DNA of 37,705 bases, taken from Stenotrophomonas maltophilia. GTDB taxonomy: Bacteria > Pseudomonadota > Gammaproteobacteria > Xanthomonadales > Xanthomonadaceae. The notes beneath the pieces were generated by a model. That model made no database searches. It saw nothing but the letters and a program-made list of their open reading frames with translations, and had not been told where the DNA came from. Shown piece after piece: positions 16,372 to 23,798 of the stretch (position 1 is the first letter of the stretch; every line of letters starts with the position of its first letter). Location of the stretch: contig NZ_RXLZ01000049.1 in the NCBI RefSeq assembly GCF_003970865.1, positions 1 to 37,705 on the forward strand. Reading direction: 5' to 3'. Position numbers and translations under genes: made by a program.

Positions 16372-16701
16372 ATGCAGGAACTGATCCCGATCACCCTCTT
16401 CATCTGCATCGCCTACGCGATCCACGCCATTGCCGATGCGCGCGCGCGCAGCAAGCTGGTGGCCCCGCACGTGCCAGAGGAAGTGATCCGCTCACTGGCC
16501 GTGCTGGAAGAAGAACGCCGCCGCCAGGGCGCTCTGCGCTGGGGCATCAGCCTGGTCTGCCTGGCGCTGGCCATGGCCCTGCTGGAAGCAATCGGTGCCC
16601 GCGACCTGACCTTTGGTGCCGCCGCCGCACTGGTCGGCAGCGCCGGCCTGGGCCAGCTGCTGGCCTGGCACTTCACCCGTCCCGCCGCACGCAAGGGCTG
16701 A
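16372..16701 (+). CDS. Small membrane protein upstream of an ECF sigma factor (DUF6249-like)
   Basis: A 109-residue protein: an N-terminal hydrophobic helix (~4-20), a charged stretch rich in Arg and Glu (~23-57, VLEEERRRQGALRW), and two further hydrophobic helices (~58-75 and ~80-98). This layout, with a sigma factor gene just downstream, is like the proteins called DUF6249; the assignment is from memory. The ATG at 16372 has CAGGAG upstream. It lies 36 bases before the sigma factor gene and may help sense or hold the sigma factor at the membrane. It is divergent from the S9 peptidase gene. Confidence 0.75.
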   Translation: MQELIPITLFICIAYAIHAIADARARSKLVAPHVPEEVIRSLAVLEEERRRQGALRWGISLVCLALAMALLEAIGARDLTFGAAAALVGSAGLGQLLAWHFTRPAARKG

Positions 16702-16737
16702 CCGGCACATGCCACGGGCACAGGGGGCGCCCCGTAG

Positions 16738-17391
16738 ATGAGCCTGCTCGGCGAAGCATTATCGGCACTGCGGGGCCGTCGCCGCCACGATACAGCGGCG
16801 ACGGCGGCACCCGCCGCACCGCTGGACGCGGACCAGGCCCTGGTGCGGGCGATCATCGACGGCTCGCAGGTGGCGTTTTCGCAGCTGGTCGAGACCCATC
16901 AACGCACTTGCGCGCATGTGATCCGGCGCATGGTGGGCGACCGCGATCAGGTGGCCGACCTGCTGCAGGAAACTTTCCTTGCGGTGTTCCGCCAGCTGCA
17001 CCGGTTTCGTTTTGAATGCTCGCTGCGCACCTGGGTTTCCCGGGTCGCCTACACCACCGCGCTGCAGCACCTGCGCCGGCGGCGGCTGGAGGCGCAATGG
17101 ATGGTGGCCGTGGAGGTGCCGGAGGAACTGGGCGTCGGCGATGAAGGCCCGGGCCCGGTTGAGTTGAGTGAGGCGCTGCAGGCCGGGCGCCAGCTCGGCG
17201 CGGCGCTGGAACGGCTGAGTGCACCGCAGCGCCTGATCGTCGGCCTGCACTACCTGGAGGATTTCGATCTGGCCGAGATCGAGCAGGTGACCGGACTGGC
17301 ACGCGGTACCATCAAGAGCCACCTTCACCGCGCGCGCCAGGTCCTGAAGCAGGAGCTGACGCGACGTGCTGCCGCCGGAGAACTGCTGTGA
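16738..17391 (+). CDS. ECF-type RNA polymerase sigma factor
   Basis: A 217-residue protein. Sigma region 2 spans ~30-120 (FSQLVETHQ; DRDQVADLLQETFLAVFRQLHRF; the -10 recognition helix RTWVSRVAYTTALQHLRRRR). Region 4 spans ~150-208 (LERLSAPQRLIVGLHYLEDF; then the helix-turn-helix LAEIEQVTGLARGTIKSHLHRAR). There is no region 1 or 3, as in the ECF group. The first ~25 residues are a variable basic/Ala-rich leader. A G5 run lies about 14 bases before the ATG. It is followed with a 4-base overlap by a short membrane protein that is a candidate anti-sigma factor. The target promoters are unknown. Confidence 0.92.
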   Translation: MSLLGEALSALRGRRRHDTAATAAPAAPLDADQALVRAIIDGSQVAFSQLVETHQRTCAHVIRRMVGDRDQVADLLQETFLAVFRQLHRFRFECSLRTWVSRVAYTTALQHLRRRRLEAQWMVAVEVPEELGVGDEGPGPVELSEALQAGRQLGAALERLSAPQRLIVGLHYLEDFDLAEIEQVTGLARGTIKSHLHRARQVLKQELTRRAAAGELL

Positions 17392-17603
17392 CTCAATCGA
17401 CCGACCCTCGCGATGCGGAAAAGCGCGCGCTGGCGCAGGCGTTGCGTGAGCAGGTGCAGCAGGAAGAAACACCGGATGTGAGTGAGGCGCTGCAGAAGCG
17501 CATTACCGCTGAGTCGCGCGACAGCGGCGTGGGCTATGTGGCGGTGCAGGTGCTGTTGTTTGGCGCGCTGCTGGCTGCAGCGGCCTGGTATTTCTGGCAC
17601 TGA
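17388..17603 (+). CDS. Short single-pass membrane protein, candidate anti-sigma factor
   Basis: A 71-residue protein: a charged N-terminal half (RDAEKRALAQALREQVQQEE, then SEALQKRI), which should be helical, and one C-terminal transmembrane helix (~50-69) ending in WYFWH. The GTG start overlaps the sigma factor stop (GTGA), so the two are translationally coupled, as for sigma/anti-sigma pairs. There is no zinc-binding HxxxCxxC motif, so it is not a classical ZAS-domain anti-sigma. The role is inferred from position and topology only. Confidence 0.7.
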   Translation: MTQSTDPRDAEKRALAQALREQVQQEETPDVSEALQKRITAESRDSGVGYVAVQVLLFGALLAAAAWYFWH

Positions 17604-17693
17604 TTGAAGATCAAGCCCGGGGCCGTATATGGAGCCGCCGTGCCTCGAACCCGATCGAACCCATCTGCAATCCGTCCACGGGGACCACTTGGA

Positions 17694-18236
17694 TCACCCC
17701 TTCGATTTCTCGATATCTTCAGGATTCAGATCGATGCTCCTGGACTTCCATTCGTCCAGCTGAACTTGGCTGACGAACGCCCTGATCAACGGATGGTTGT
17801 CAATCTCTGCTCTGACCTCCTTTGTGACTAGTAGCGATTGTTGTGCCGGACCCAACCGATCGATCATCTCATCGACCACCACTTCCTCGATGACGTGTCT
17901 TTCGAACTCCTCAGGGATGAAATCAAGCGATTCTGCAGGCTCCTCTCCCAAGAAAAGCACTAGGGAACCCAAGGCCAGAATGAACGCCTCACCTTTATTG
18001 TCAGCGGCTGAAAGACCGTACTCGTCGAGTGGGACGGCATTCTCGACGTAGAGATCGGTTTCGCTGATGAGACCTTGTGAAGGCATCTCGCCTGTCGCAA
18101 CCAAATTCCACAATGAATCCAGAAAATTGCGCGCTGGCTGTTTCTGGAAAATCGATGAGGATGAGAACTCAATGTAGAGCCTTTCGGTGGAATAGAGCGC
18201 GCGCAGAAGCTCACGGCGTTGGGGAGTTGTGATCAT
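17694..18236 (-). CDS. Hypothetical acidic soluble protein in a low-GC segment
   Basis: A 180-residue protein, not recognised. It is acidic and mostly helical by appearance, with no signal peptide or membrane helix. Notable segments are the start ITTPQRRELLRALYSTERLY, a middle hydrophobic helix (EAFILALGSLVLFLG, ~95-109), a very acidic stretch (EEFERHVIEEVVVDEMID), and a charged end (NPEDIEKSKG). Base composition is visibly closer to half GC than that of its neighbours. The start MITTPQ at 18236 is chosen because codon use upstream of it looks random. An immunity or antitoxin-like role is possible given acidity and size, but no partner is visible. It stands alone, opposite to the genes on both sides. 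Confidence 0.6.
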   Translation of the reverse strand: MITTPQRRELLRALYSTERLYIEFSSSSIFQKQPARNFLDSLWNLVATGEMPSQGLISETDLYVENAVPLDEYGLSAADNKGEAFILALGSLVLFLGEEPAESLDFIPEEFERHVIEEVVVDEMIDRLGPAQQSLLVTKEVRAEIDNHPLIRAFVSQVQLDEWKSRSIDLNPEDIEKSKG

Positions 18237-18541
18237 CGGTTCTCTAAATGATTTGGCTGATTTTGGCGATGTTTCGTGAGGTACCGGCGAAAGTTGCAGT
18301 GCTGCCTGCCGAACTCGGCCGACTGCAGTCAGCAACCCAGGACGGCAAGAAGCTCTCACGTCAAAGGACCCGCAGATATGCAACGAGTTGCAATTTGTCC
18401 GGCCCATCTGAAATTGGACCCTTCCCTGAGCCGGTCCCCCTGCGACAAAGTGAAGCAGCGCGTCACCCGGTCGCATCCCACCTGAACGAAATCCTCCTAA
18501 AGTGGTCCGGTATCCCACCGGTCACAGGCAGGAGGCGTCCC
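18237..18541. other. Non-coding stretch between the low-GC gene and cydA
   Basis: About 305 bases of mixed composition. The cydA frame stays open through it, but the translation there (Arg/Ser/Pro-rich) does not resemble CydA, so it is treated as non-coding. It contains a 10-bp palindrome GACTGCAGTC (18321-18330) and the cydA ribosome-binding site at its end. No recognisable FNR/ANR site, insertion-sequence end or tRNA was seen. Confidence 0.5.
18530..18535 (+). promoter_or_regulatory. Ribosome-binding site that sets the cydA TTG start
   Basis: A perfect AGGAGG lies six bases before TTG at 18542. It decides the start, because no ATG or GTG is suitably placed before the conserved N-terminal sequence of subunit I. 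Confidence 0.8.
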
Positions 18542-19939
18542 TTGGACGCGTTGTTGTTGTCGCGGATCCAGTTCGGATTCGTCATCAGTTTCCACGTGCT
18601 GTTCCCCGCCTTCACCATTGGCACGGCCAGCTGGCTGGCCTTCATCGAATGGCGCTGGCTGCGTACGAAGTTGCCCGTGTGGCGCGAGCTGTATTTCTTC
18701 TGGCAGAAGATCTTCGCGGTGTCGTTCGGCATGGGCGTGGTCAGCGGCATCGTCATGGCCTTCCAGTTCGGCACCAACTGGCCGCGGCTGAGCGAGGTGG
18801 CCGGCACGGTCATTGGCCCGCTGCTGACCTATGAGGTGCTGACCGCGTTCTTCCTGGAAGCCAGCTTCCTCGGCGTGATGATGTTCGGCTGGGGACGAGT
18901 CTCGCCGCGCCTGCATTTCTTCTCCACCTGCATGGTGGCGCTGGGCACGCTGTTCTCCACGTTCTGGATCCTGTCGTCCAACAGCTGGCTGCACACACCG
19001 GCCGGCTACGAGATGGTCAACGGCATCGTGCATCCGGTGGACTGGTGGCAGGTGGTGTTCAACCCGTCGTTCCCGTACCGGCTGGCGCACATGGCGCTGG
19101 GCTCGTTCATCACCACCTGTTTCGTGATCGGTGGTGTCGGTGCGTGGTACCTGCGCAAGGGCACGCACGTGGAAGCGGGTCGGCGCATGCTGATCGCGGC
19201 GGTGGCGTTCGCCGCACTGACCGTGCCGGTGCAGATCTTTGTCGGCGACATGCATGGCCTGAACACGCTCAAGCACCAGCCGATGAAGATCGCGGCGATG
19301 GAAGCGCACTGGCATGAAACCAAGGAAGGCGAGGGCGTGCCGCTGGTGGTGTTCGCGCTGCCGAACGAGAAGGAAGAGCGCAACGATTTCGAAGTGGCCA
19401 TCCCGAAGCTGGGCAGTGTGATCCTCACCCACAGCCTGGACGGCACCTTCGATCCGCTCACCTCGGTGCCGGCCAGCGAACGGCCGCCGGTGACGCCGGT
19501 GTTCTTCGCCTTCCGCATCATGGTCGGGCTGGGCACGTTGATGCTGCTGCTGGCCTGGGTGTCGGCCTTCCAGTTGTGGCGGAACAAGCTCCTGGATTCG
19601 CCGTGGCTGCTGCGCGGCTGGAACTGGATGCTGCCCAGCGGTTTCATCGCGCTGCTGTCGGGTTGGTTCGTTACCGAGATGGGGCGCCAGCCGTGGGTGG
19701 TGTATGGCGTGCTGCGCACCGCGGATGCGGTGGGCCCGCAGAGTGCGTGGATGACGGCGTTGTCGCTGGGCGTCTACGTGGTCGGCTACGCCTTCGTGTT
19801 CGGCTGGGGCATCTGGTACCTGGTGAAGATCCTGCGCCATGGGCCGCAGCCGTACGCCGAGGGGCCGTCGCTGGACCACGGCAGCCACACCCCGGCGCGC
19901 CCGCTGTCGGCCGCCGATGAACCGCTGGAGGAGCGCTGA
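18542..19939 (+). CDS. cydA: bd-type/cyanide-insensitive quinol oxidase subunit I
   Basis: A 465-residue protein. It is the haem-bearing quinol-oxidising subunit of a cytochrome bd-family oxidase in the inner membrane, reducing oxygen to water without proton pumping. The N-terminus LDALLLSRIQFGFVISFHVLFP carries the first haem ligand His in SFHVLF. A second ligand His lies in RLAHMALGSF, and the axial Met in FRIMVGLG. The quinol site has the pattern QPMKIAAMEAHW with its Lys and Glu. About nine membrane helices are visible. It is shorter than E. coli CydA because the Q loop is short, as in the CIO (CioA) type. The TTG start at 18542 is dictated by an AGGAGG six bases upstream. cydB follows one base after the stop. 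Confidence 0.95.
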   Translation: MDALLLSRIQFGFVISFHVLFPAFTIGTASWLAFIEWRWLRTKLPVWRELYFFWQKIFAVSFGMGVVSGIVMAFQFGTNWPRLSEVAGTVIGPLLTYEVLTAFFLEASFLGVMMFGWGRVSPRLHFFSTCMVALGTLFSTFWILSSNSWLHTPAGYEMVNGIVHPVDWWQVVFNPSFPYRLAHMALGSFITTCFVIGGVGAWYLRKGTHVEAGRRMLIAAVAFAALTVPVQIFVGDMHGLNTLKHQPMKIAAMEAHWHETKEGEGVPLVVFALPNEKEERNDFEVAIPKLGSVILTHSLDGTFDPLTSVPASERPPVTPVFFAFRIMVGLGTLMLLLAWVSAFQLWRNKLLDSPWLLRGWNWMLPSGFIALLSGWFVTEMGRQPWVVYGVLRTADAVGPQSAWMTALSLGVYVVGYAFVFGWGIWYLVKILRHGPQPYAEGPSLDHGSHTPARPLSAADEPLEER

Positions 19940-19940
19940 C

Positions 19941-20954
19941 ATGGACCTGATGACCTGGCTGCCGGTGGCGTGGTTCGCGGTGATCGGCTTCGGCGTGCTG
20001 ATGTATGTGGTGCTGGACGGCTTCGTGCTCGGCATCGGCATCCTTGCCCCGTTCGCCGAGGACGAGGAACAGCTGGACCTGATGATGAACACCGCCGCGC
20101 CGATCTGGGACGGCAATGAGACCTGGCTGGTGCTCGGTGGCGCCGGCCTGCTGGCGGCGTTCCCGAAGGCGTATGCGGTGCTCCTGTCGGCGCTGTACCT
20201 GCCGGTGCTGCTGCTGGTGGTGGCGCTGGTGTTCCGCGGCGTGGCGTTCGAGTTCCGCTTCAAGGCGCATCGTTCGCGCCGGCTGTGGAGCGTGGCGTTC
20301 GGCCTCGGTTCGCTGCTGGCTACGTTTGCCCAGGGCGTGATCCTCGGCACCCTGGTGCAGGGCATCCCGCTGGTGGACGGTGTCTATCAGGGCGGGCCGT
20401 TTGCCTGGTTCAGCCCGTTCGCGATGCTGACCGGTGCCGCGCTGGTGGCCGGCTATGCGCTGCTGGGCAGCACCTGGCTGATCCTGAAGACCGAAGGGCG
20501 CGTGCAGGCGCTGGCGCGGCAGATGACCCGGCCGCTGGTGGTGGCGGTGATCGCGGCGATGGGCCTGGTCAGCAGCTGGCTGCCGTTCCTCGATTCGCGG
20601 CTGATGGCGCGCTGGTTCAGCGACGGCAACTTCTGGTGGCTGTCGCCGGTGCCGCTGCTGACCCTGGCGGTGGCCGCCGCGCTGTGGCGCAGCGCCACCC
20701 ACCCGCGCCGTGACCTGCCGCCGTTCCTGCTCAGCCTGGCCCTGTTCGTGCTCGGCTTCCTCGGCCTGGTGCTGGGCATGTGGCCTTATCTGCTGCCACC
20801 GTCGATGACCCTGTGGCAGGCCGCCGCGCCGGCGTCGTCGCTGGGCTTCACGCTGGTCGGGCTGGTCATATTGCTGCCGGTCATCCTCGGCTATACGGCG
20901 TGGTCCTACCGGGTATTCCGCGGCAAGGTGCACGCCGACACCGGTTACCACTGA
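19941..20954 (+). CDS. cydB: bd-type/cyanide-insensitive quinol oxidase subunit II
   Basis: A 337-residue protein and structural partner of subunit I, with eight or nine membrane helices. The N-terminus has the family pattern WFAVIGFGVLMYVVLDGFVLG (~8-28), followed by the conserved PIWDGNETWLV (~53-63). Later blocks are GVAFEFRFK and FAQGVILGTLVQG. The ATG at 19941 begins one base after the cydA stop, with GGAGGAG inside the end of cydA, so the two are co-translated. No CydX-like small ORF follows, consistent with a CIO-type enzyme. Confidence 0.95.
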   Translation: MDLMTWLPVAWFAVIGFGVLMYVVLDGFVLGIGILAPFAEDEEQLDLMMNTAAPIWDGNETWLVLGGAGLLAAFPKAYAVLLSALYLPVLLLVVALVFRGVAFEFRFKAHRSRRLWSVAFGLGSLLATFAQGVILGTLVQGIPLVDGVYQGGPFAWFSPFAMLTGAALVAGYALLGSTWLILKTEGRVQALARQMTRPLVVAVIAAMGLVSSWLPFLDSRLMARWFSDGNFWWLSPVPLLTLAVAAALWRSATHPRRDLPPFLLSLALFVLGFLGLVLGMWPYLLPPSMTLWQAAAPASSLGFTLVGLVILLPVILGYTAWSYRVFRGKVHADTGYH

Positions 20955-20964
20955 TCGATCGAAG

Positions 20965-20991
20965 ACGGGGCCTGCCGTTGCCGGGCCCCGT
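20965..20991. terminator. Hairpin after cydB
   Basis: ACGGGGCC (20965-20972) and GGCCCCGT (20984-20991) form a perfect 8-bp stem with an 11-base loop, ten bases beyond the cydB stop. There is no T-tract, so termination may be partial or rho-assisted. Confidence 0.5.
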
Positions 20992-21009
20992 GTTGGGGAA
21001 TGTGAAACC

Positions 21010-21038
21010 TGCACACCCTGCGCGGGACGTGCTAGCGT
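21010..21038 (+). promoter_or_regulatory. Possible promoter of the polyene cluster
   Basis: TGCACA (21010-21015, four of six matches to TTGACA) and TAGCGT (21033-21038), 17 bases apart. This would give a transcript starting near 21045 and a ~127-nt leader before the first cluster gene. The match is weak. Confidence 0.3.
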
Positions 21039-21063
21039 GCGCTCCTTTCCGGCGGCCAGGGGG

Positions 21064-21126
21064 GCAGCCGGCGACGTCCTGGACGGACGCACGGCTGCAG
21101 GAACGGGGGGCCGCCGCGCGTCGCCG
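21064..21126 (+). promoter_or_regulatory. Structured leader with two mutually exclusive pairings
   Basis: GCAGCCG (21064-21070) can pair with CGGCTGC (21092-21098), enclosing an inner CGTCC/GGACG stem. Alternatively CGGCGACG (21069-21076) can pair with CGTCGCCG (21119-21126). The two share bases and cannot both form. The segment lies in the predicted 5' leader of the polyene operon. Regulation by this switch is an inference. Confidence 0.35.
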
Positions 21127-21171
21127 TAATGGCTCGTGCCTATCGTTCTCCCGTTGAAGCACCATCGCTAA

Positions 21172-21915
21172 ATGATCGAATTTTCCATCGTCGACTGGGC
21201 CGCCTGGGCGCCCGGCCTGAGTGAGCGTAGCCAGTGGCTGGGCTGGGCCGATGCGCCGTACCTGCCGCACGGCGGGGACACGCCGGCGCTGGCCGAAGTG
21301 CCGGCGATGCAGCGGCGCCGCATCGAGCGACTGGGTCGTATGGCGATCCAGGCCGCGTGCTGGTGCGAGGACGGGCAGGGTGCCGACAGTGATGTGCCGC
21401 TGGTGTTCGCCAGCCGCCACGGCGACGTGGCCCGTTCGATGGACCTGCTGGGCGCGCTGGTCGGCGACCAGCCGTTGTCGCCGACCGGATTCGGCCTGTC
21501 CGTGCACAACGCGATCGCCGCGCTGTACTCCATCGCCCGCGGCCACCGCGGCAACTACCTGGCGCTGGCGGCGGGCCAGGCCACCGTGGAGACGGCCTGC
21601 CTGGAGGCCGTCGGCCTGCTGGCCGATGGCGCCCGCGAGGTGCGGGTGGTGGTCTACGAGTCGCCACTTCCTGAAATTTACGCGACGTTCGCCGACGAAC
21701 CCGACCCGTTCTTTGCCTGGTGCTGGCGTTTGACCGCCCCGGCGGAGGGCCGGCCGACGTTGTCGCTGCAGTGGCAGCCGGCCGACGCCCAGGCCAGCAC
21801 TGCGCCCGGCCTGCTGCCGCATGCGCTGGACCTGCACCGGTTCCTGTTGTCCGGCGCGCCGACACTGGAACACGTGGCCCACGGCCAGCGCTGGCGCTGG
21901 AGCCGCCGTGGCTGA
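21172..21915 (+). CDS. Beta-ketoacyl synthase-like chain-length factor (APE cluster)
   Basis: A 247-residue protein matching the half-size ketosynthase-like proteins found at the start of aryl polyene clusters (Ketoacyl-synt_2 type), thought to pair with a full ketosynthase and set polyene length. Visible pieces: IERLGRMAIQAA (~51-62), VFASRHGDVARSMDLLGAL (~78-96), SPTGFGLSVHNAIAALYSIA (~103-122) and ALAAGQATVETACLEAVGLL (~131-150). The C-terminal ketosynthase half with both catalytic histidines is missing, so it cannot condense alone. TAC143 may align with the catalytic Cys of true ketosynthases. First gene of the cluster; the ATG at 21172 has only a weak ribosome-binding site. Confidence 0.85.
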   Translation: MIEFSIVDWAAWAPGLSERSQWLGWADAPYLPHGGDTPALAEVPAMQRRRIERLGRMAIQAACWCEDGQGADSDVPLVFASRHGDVARSMDLLGALVGDQPLSPTGFGLSVHNAIAALYSIARGHRGNYLALAAGQATVETACLEAVGLLADGAREVRVVVYESPLPEIYATFADEPDPFFAWCWRLTAPAEGRPTLSLQWQPADAQASTAPGLLPHALDLHRFLLSGAPTLEHVAHGQRWRWSRRG

Positions 21916-22705
21916 GCTGCTGCGCCGCCTCGACCATGCCTGGCGGGTGTTTGGCACCGGCTTGAGCTTTGTCGCATTTGGCCTGGGCGGCCTGCTGCTC
22001 GGCGTTATGGTGATGCCGGCGCTGCTGCTGATGCGTGACCCGGTGGCACGCCGCCGCCGCGCCCGGCGCGTGGTCCAGGTCGCGTTCGCCAGCCACCTGC
22101 GGCTGATGCGCGGGCTGGGGGTGATGACGTACGAGATCGAGGGCGGTGAGCGCCTGCAGCGCGACGGCCTGCTGGTGCTGGCCAACCACCCGACCCTGAT
22201 CGACGTGGTCTGCCTGATCTCGCTGCTTCCCAACGCCGACTGCGTGGTCAAGCGGGCCGTGGCCTGCAACCCGTTCATGCGCGGTCCGGTACGGGCCGCC
22301 GGCTACATCTCCAATGACGATGGCGCCGGCCTGGTCGATGACTGCGTGGCCGCGGTGCATGCCGGCGGCACCCTGGTCATCTTCCCGGAGGGCACCCGCA
22401 GCGTGCCAGGGCAGCCGCCGCGGCTGCAGCGCGGGGCCGCCAACATCGCCGTACGGGGCCGCCTCGACGTCACCCCGGTGCGGATCACCTGCAGCCCGCC
22501 AACGCTGACCAAGGGGCAGAAGTGGTATCGTGTCCCCTCACGTCGCTTTCACGTTCGGCTGCAGATCGGCGAAGATATCCCGATCGCGCCATTTCTGGCC
22601 GAAGACGACTCGCCAAGGGGGGATGCCTTGGCAGCCCGTCGCGTCACCGAGCACCTTTCTCGTTATTTCGACCTGTCTGGAGATCCGAACCGTGCAAGCA
22701 CTTGA
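21908..22705 (+). CDS. PlsC-type lysophospholipid acyltransferase-like protein (APE cluster)
   Basis: A 265-residue protein. A hydrophobic anchor (~15-43) is followed by the acyltransferase core with the HX4D motif (NHPTLID, H94 and D99) and FPEGTRS (159-165). PlsC-family enzymes move acyl chains from ACP or CoA to lipid hydroxyls at the inner membrane face; here it probably loads the polyene acyl chain onto its lipid carrier. The GTG start at 21908 overlaps the previous stop by eight bases; the longer upstream frame is out of family. Its 3' end overlaps the first ACP start. Confidence 0.9.
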   Translation: MAELLRRLDHAWRVFGTGLSFVAFGLGGLLLGVMVMPALLLMRDPVARRRRARRVVQVAFASHLRLMRGLGVMTYEIEGGERLQRDGLLVLANHPTLIDVVCLISLLPNADCVVKRAVACNPFMRGPVRAAGYISNDDGAGLVDDCVAAVHAGGTLVIFPEGTRSVPGQPPRLQRGAANIAVRGRLDVTPVRITCSPPTLTKGQKWYRVPSRRFHVRLQIGEDIPIAPFLAEDDSPRGDALAARRVTEHLSRYFDLSGDPNRAST

Positions 22706-22949
22706 GCACGAGATCAAGGAATTGATCATTTCCTCCCTTTCGCTGGAGGACATCACGCCGGAGGACATCGATCCGACCGCGCCGCTGTTCGTCGAGGGCC
22801 TTGGCCTGGATTCGATCGACGCGCTGGAGCTGGGCCTGGCGCTGCAGAAGAAGTACGGTGTGAGCCTCTCGGCCGATTCGGAAGAAACCCGTCGCCATTT
22901 CTCCAGCGTGCGCGCGCTCGGCGAGTTCGTCGCCGCCCGCCAGTCGTAA
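22692..22949 (+). CDS. Acyl carrier protein 1 (APE cluster)
   Basis: An 85-residue acidic four-helix carrier protein. The phosphopantetheine serine is S41 in GLGLDSIDALEL. Start GTG at 22692 lies within the end of the acyltransferase gene, with GGAG about ten bases upstream. It carries the growing polyene acyl chain for the cluster's ketosynthases, ketoreductase and dehydratases. A second ACP follows 17 bases downstream; two dissimilar ACPs are standard in aryl polyene loci. Confidence 0.93.
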   Translation: MQALEHEIKELIISSLSLEDITPEDIDPTAPLFVEGLGLDSIDALELGLALQKKYGVSLSADSEETRRHFSSVRALGEFVAARQS

Positions 22950-22966
22950 CGGTGCCAGGACCTGCC

Positions 22967-23224
22967 ATGACCAAGAATGAACTGTTCGAACGCATCGTCA
23001 GCATCCTGACCGACAGCTTCGAGATCGAAACCGCCCGGATCACGCCCGAGGCCCGCCTGTACGACGACCTGGACATCGACAGCATCGATGCGGTGGACCT
23101 GATCGTGCAGCTCAAGCCGCTGCTCGGCCGCAACCTGCAGCCGGAAGCGTTCAAGGCCGTGCGTACCGTGCAGGACATCGTCGATGTGGTGCACAGGCTG
23201 CTGCCGGACCAGGCAGCCGCCTGA
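22967..23224 (+). CDS. Acyl carrier protein 2 (APE cluster)
   Basis: An 85-residue carrier protein with S39 in DDLDIDSIDAVDL as the phosphopantetheine site. Sequence and context differ from ACP 1 (YDDLDIDSID rather than GLGLDSID), suggesting division of labour, for example starter loading versus elongation; that is inference. The ATG at 22967 has AGGA upstream. It is followed after 22 bases by the COG4648 membrane protein gene. Confidence 0.93.
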   Translation: MTKNELFERIVSILTDSFEIETARITPEARLYDDLDIDSIDAVDLIVQLKPLLGRNLQPEAFKAVRTVQDIVDVVHRLLPDQAAA

Positions 23225-23246
23225 CCGCAGCGCCGGCGGCTCCACC

Positions 23247-23798
23247 ATGGCACGCGCACGCACGGTCGTGGTGGCTGCGATCTCGCTGGCTTACCCGGTG
23301 CTGGTGTACCTGGCGATGGGCCGTTTCGAGCCACGCTGGCTGTCGCTGCTGCTGTTCACCCTGGCCCTGCTGCGCGCGCTGAGTACGCGCCAGCCGCTGT
23401 GGTGGGCCGCGGCTGCGGGCACCGGCCTGCTGGCGGTGCTGGCCACCGTGCTCAACCAGGCCCTGCCGCTGAAGCTGTACCCGGCACTGGTCAACGCAGT
23501 GATGCTGGCGGTGTTCGGCACCAGCCTGCGTTTCGGCCCGCCGCTGGTGGAACGCCTGGCACGGCTGCAGGAACCGGACCTGCCTGCGTTCGCGGTGGCC
23601 TATACCCGCCGCGTCACCCAGGTGTGGTGCGGGTTCTTCGTTCTCAACGGCAGCCTGGCCCTGCTGACCGCGCTGTATGCGTCGGACCGGGTCTGGATGC
23701 TCTACAACGGATTGTTGGCGTACGTGATGATGGGCGTGCTGTTTGCAGGTGAGTGGCTGGTGCGGCGGCGGGTGAAGGCGGCGCACGCGCATGGCTGA
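23247..23798 (+). CDS. COG4648-type inner-membrane protein (APE cluster)
   Basis: A 183-residue protein with five or six hydrophobic segments (about 8-24, 29-42, 48-65, 72-90, 125-145 and 150-170) and a conserved mid-region YTRRVTQVWCGFFVLNG. This uncharacterised membrane family is a constant member of aryl polyene clusters. Topology suggests a role in membrane assembly or chain handover, but no catalytic motif is seen. Start ATG 23247 is the first reasonable start after ACP 2. Its end overlaps the ligase start by eight bases. Confidence 0.85.
   Translation: MARARTVVVAAISLAYPVLVYLAMGRFEPRWLSLLLFTLALLRALSTRQPLWWAAAAGTGLLAVLATVLNQALPLKLYPALVNAVMLAVFGTSLRFGPPLVERLARLQEPDLPAFAVAYTRRVTQVWCGFFVLNGSLALLTALYASDRVWMLYNGLLAYVMMGVLFAGEWLVRRRVKAAHAHG

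Noticed and set aside
17630..17665. tRNA/tmRNA-like 3' end on the minus strand
   Set aside because: The T-loop-like bases are present but the flanking arms do not pair, so it is not called as an RNA or attachment site; kept only as a hint in the low-GC finding.
21010..21171. CRP/Clp-type operator in the polyene leader
   Set aside because: No TGTGA-N6-TCACA palindrome is present; only half-site-like TGTGA at 21001-21005.
21129..21224. A 31-codon upstream ORF (MARAYRSPVEAP...) overlapping the chain-length factor start
   Set aside because: It has no ribosome-binding site and an Arg-rich, shadow-like sequence. It could be a leader peptide, but nothing supports translation.
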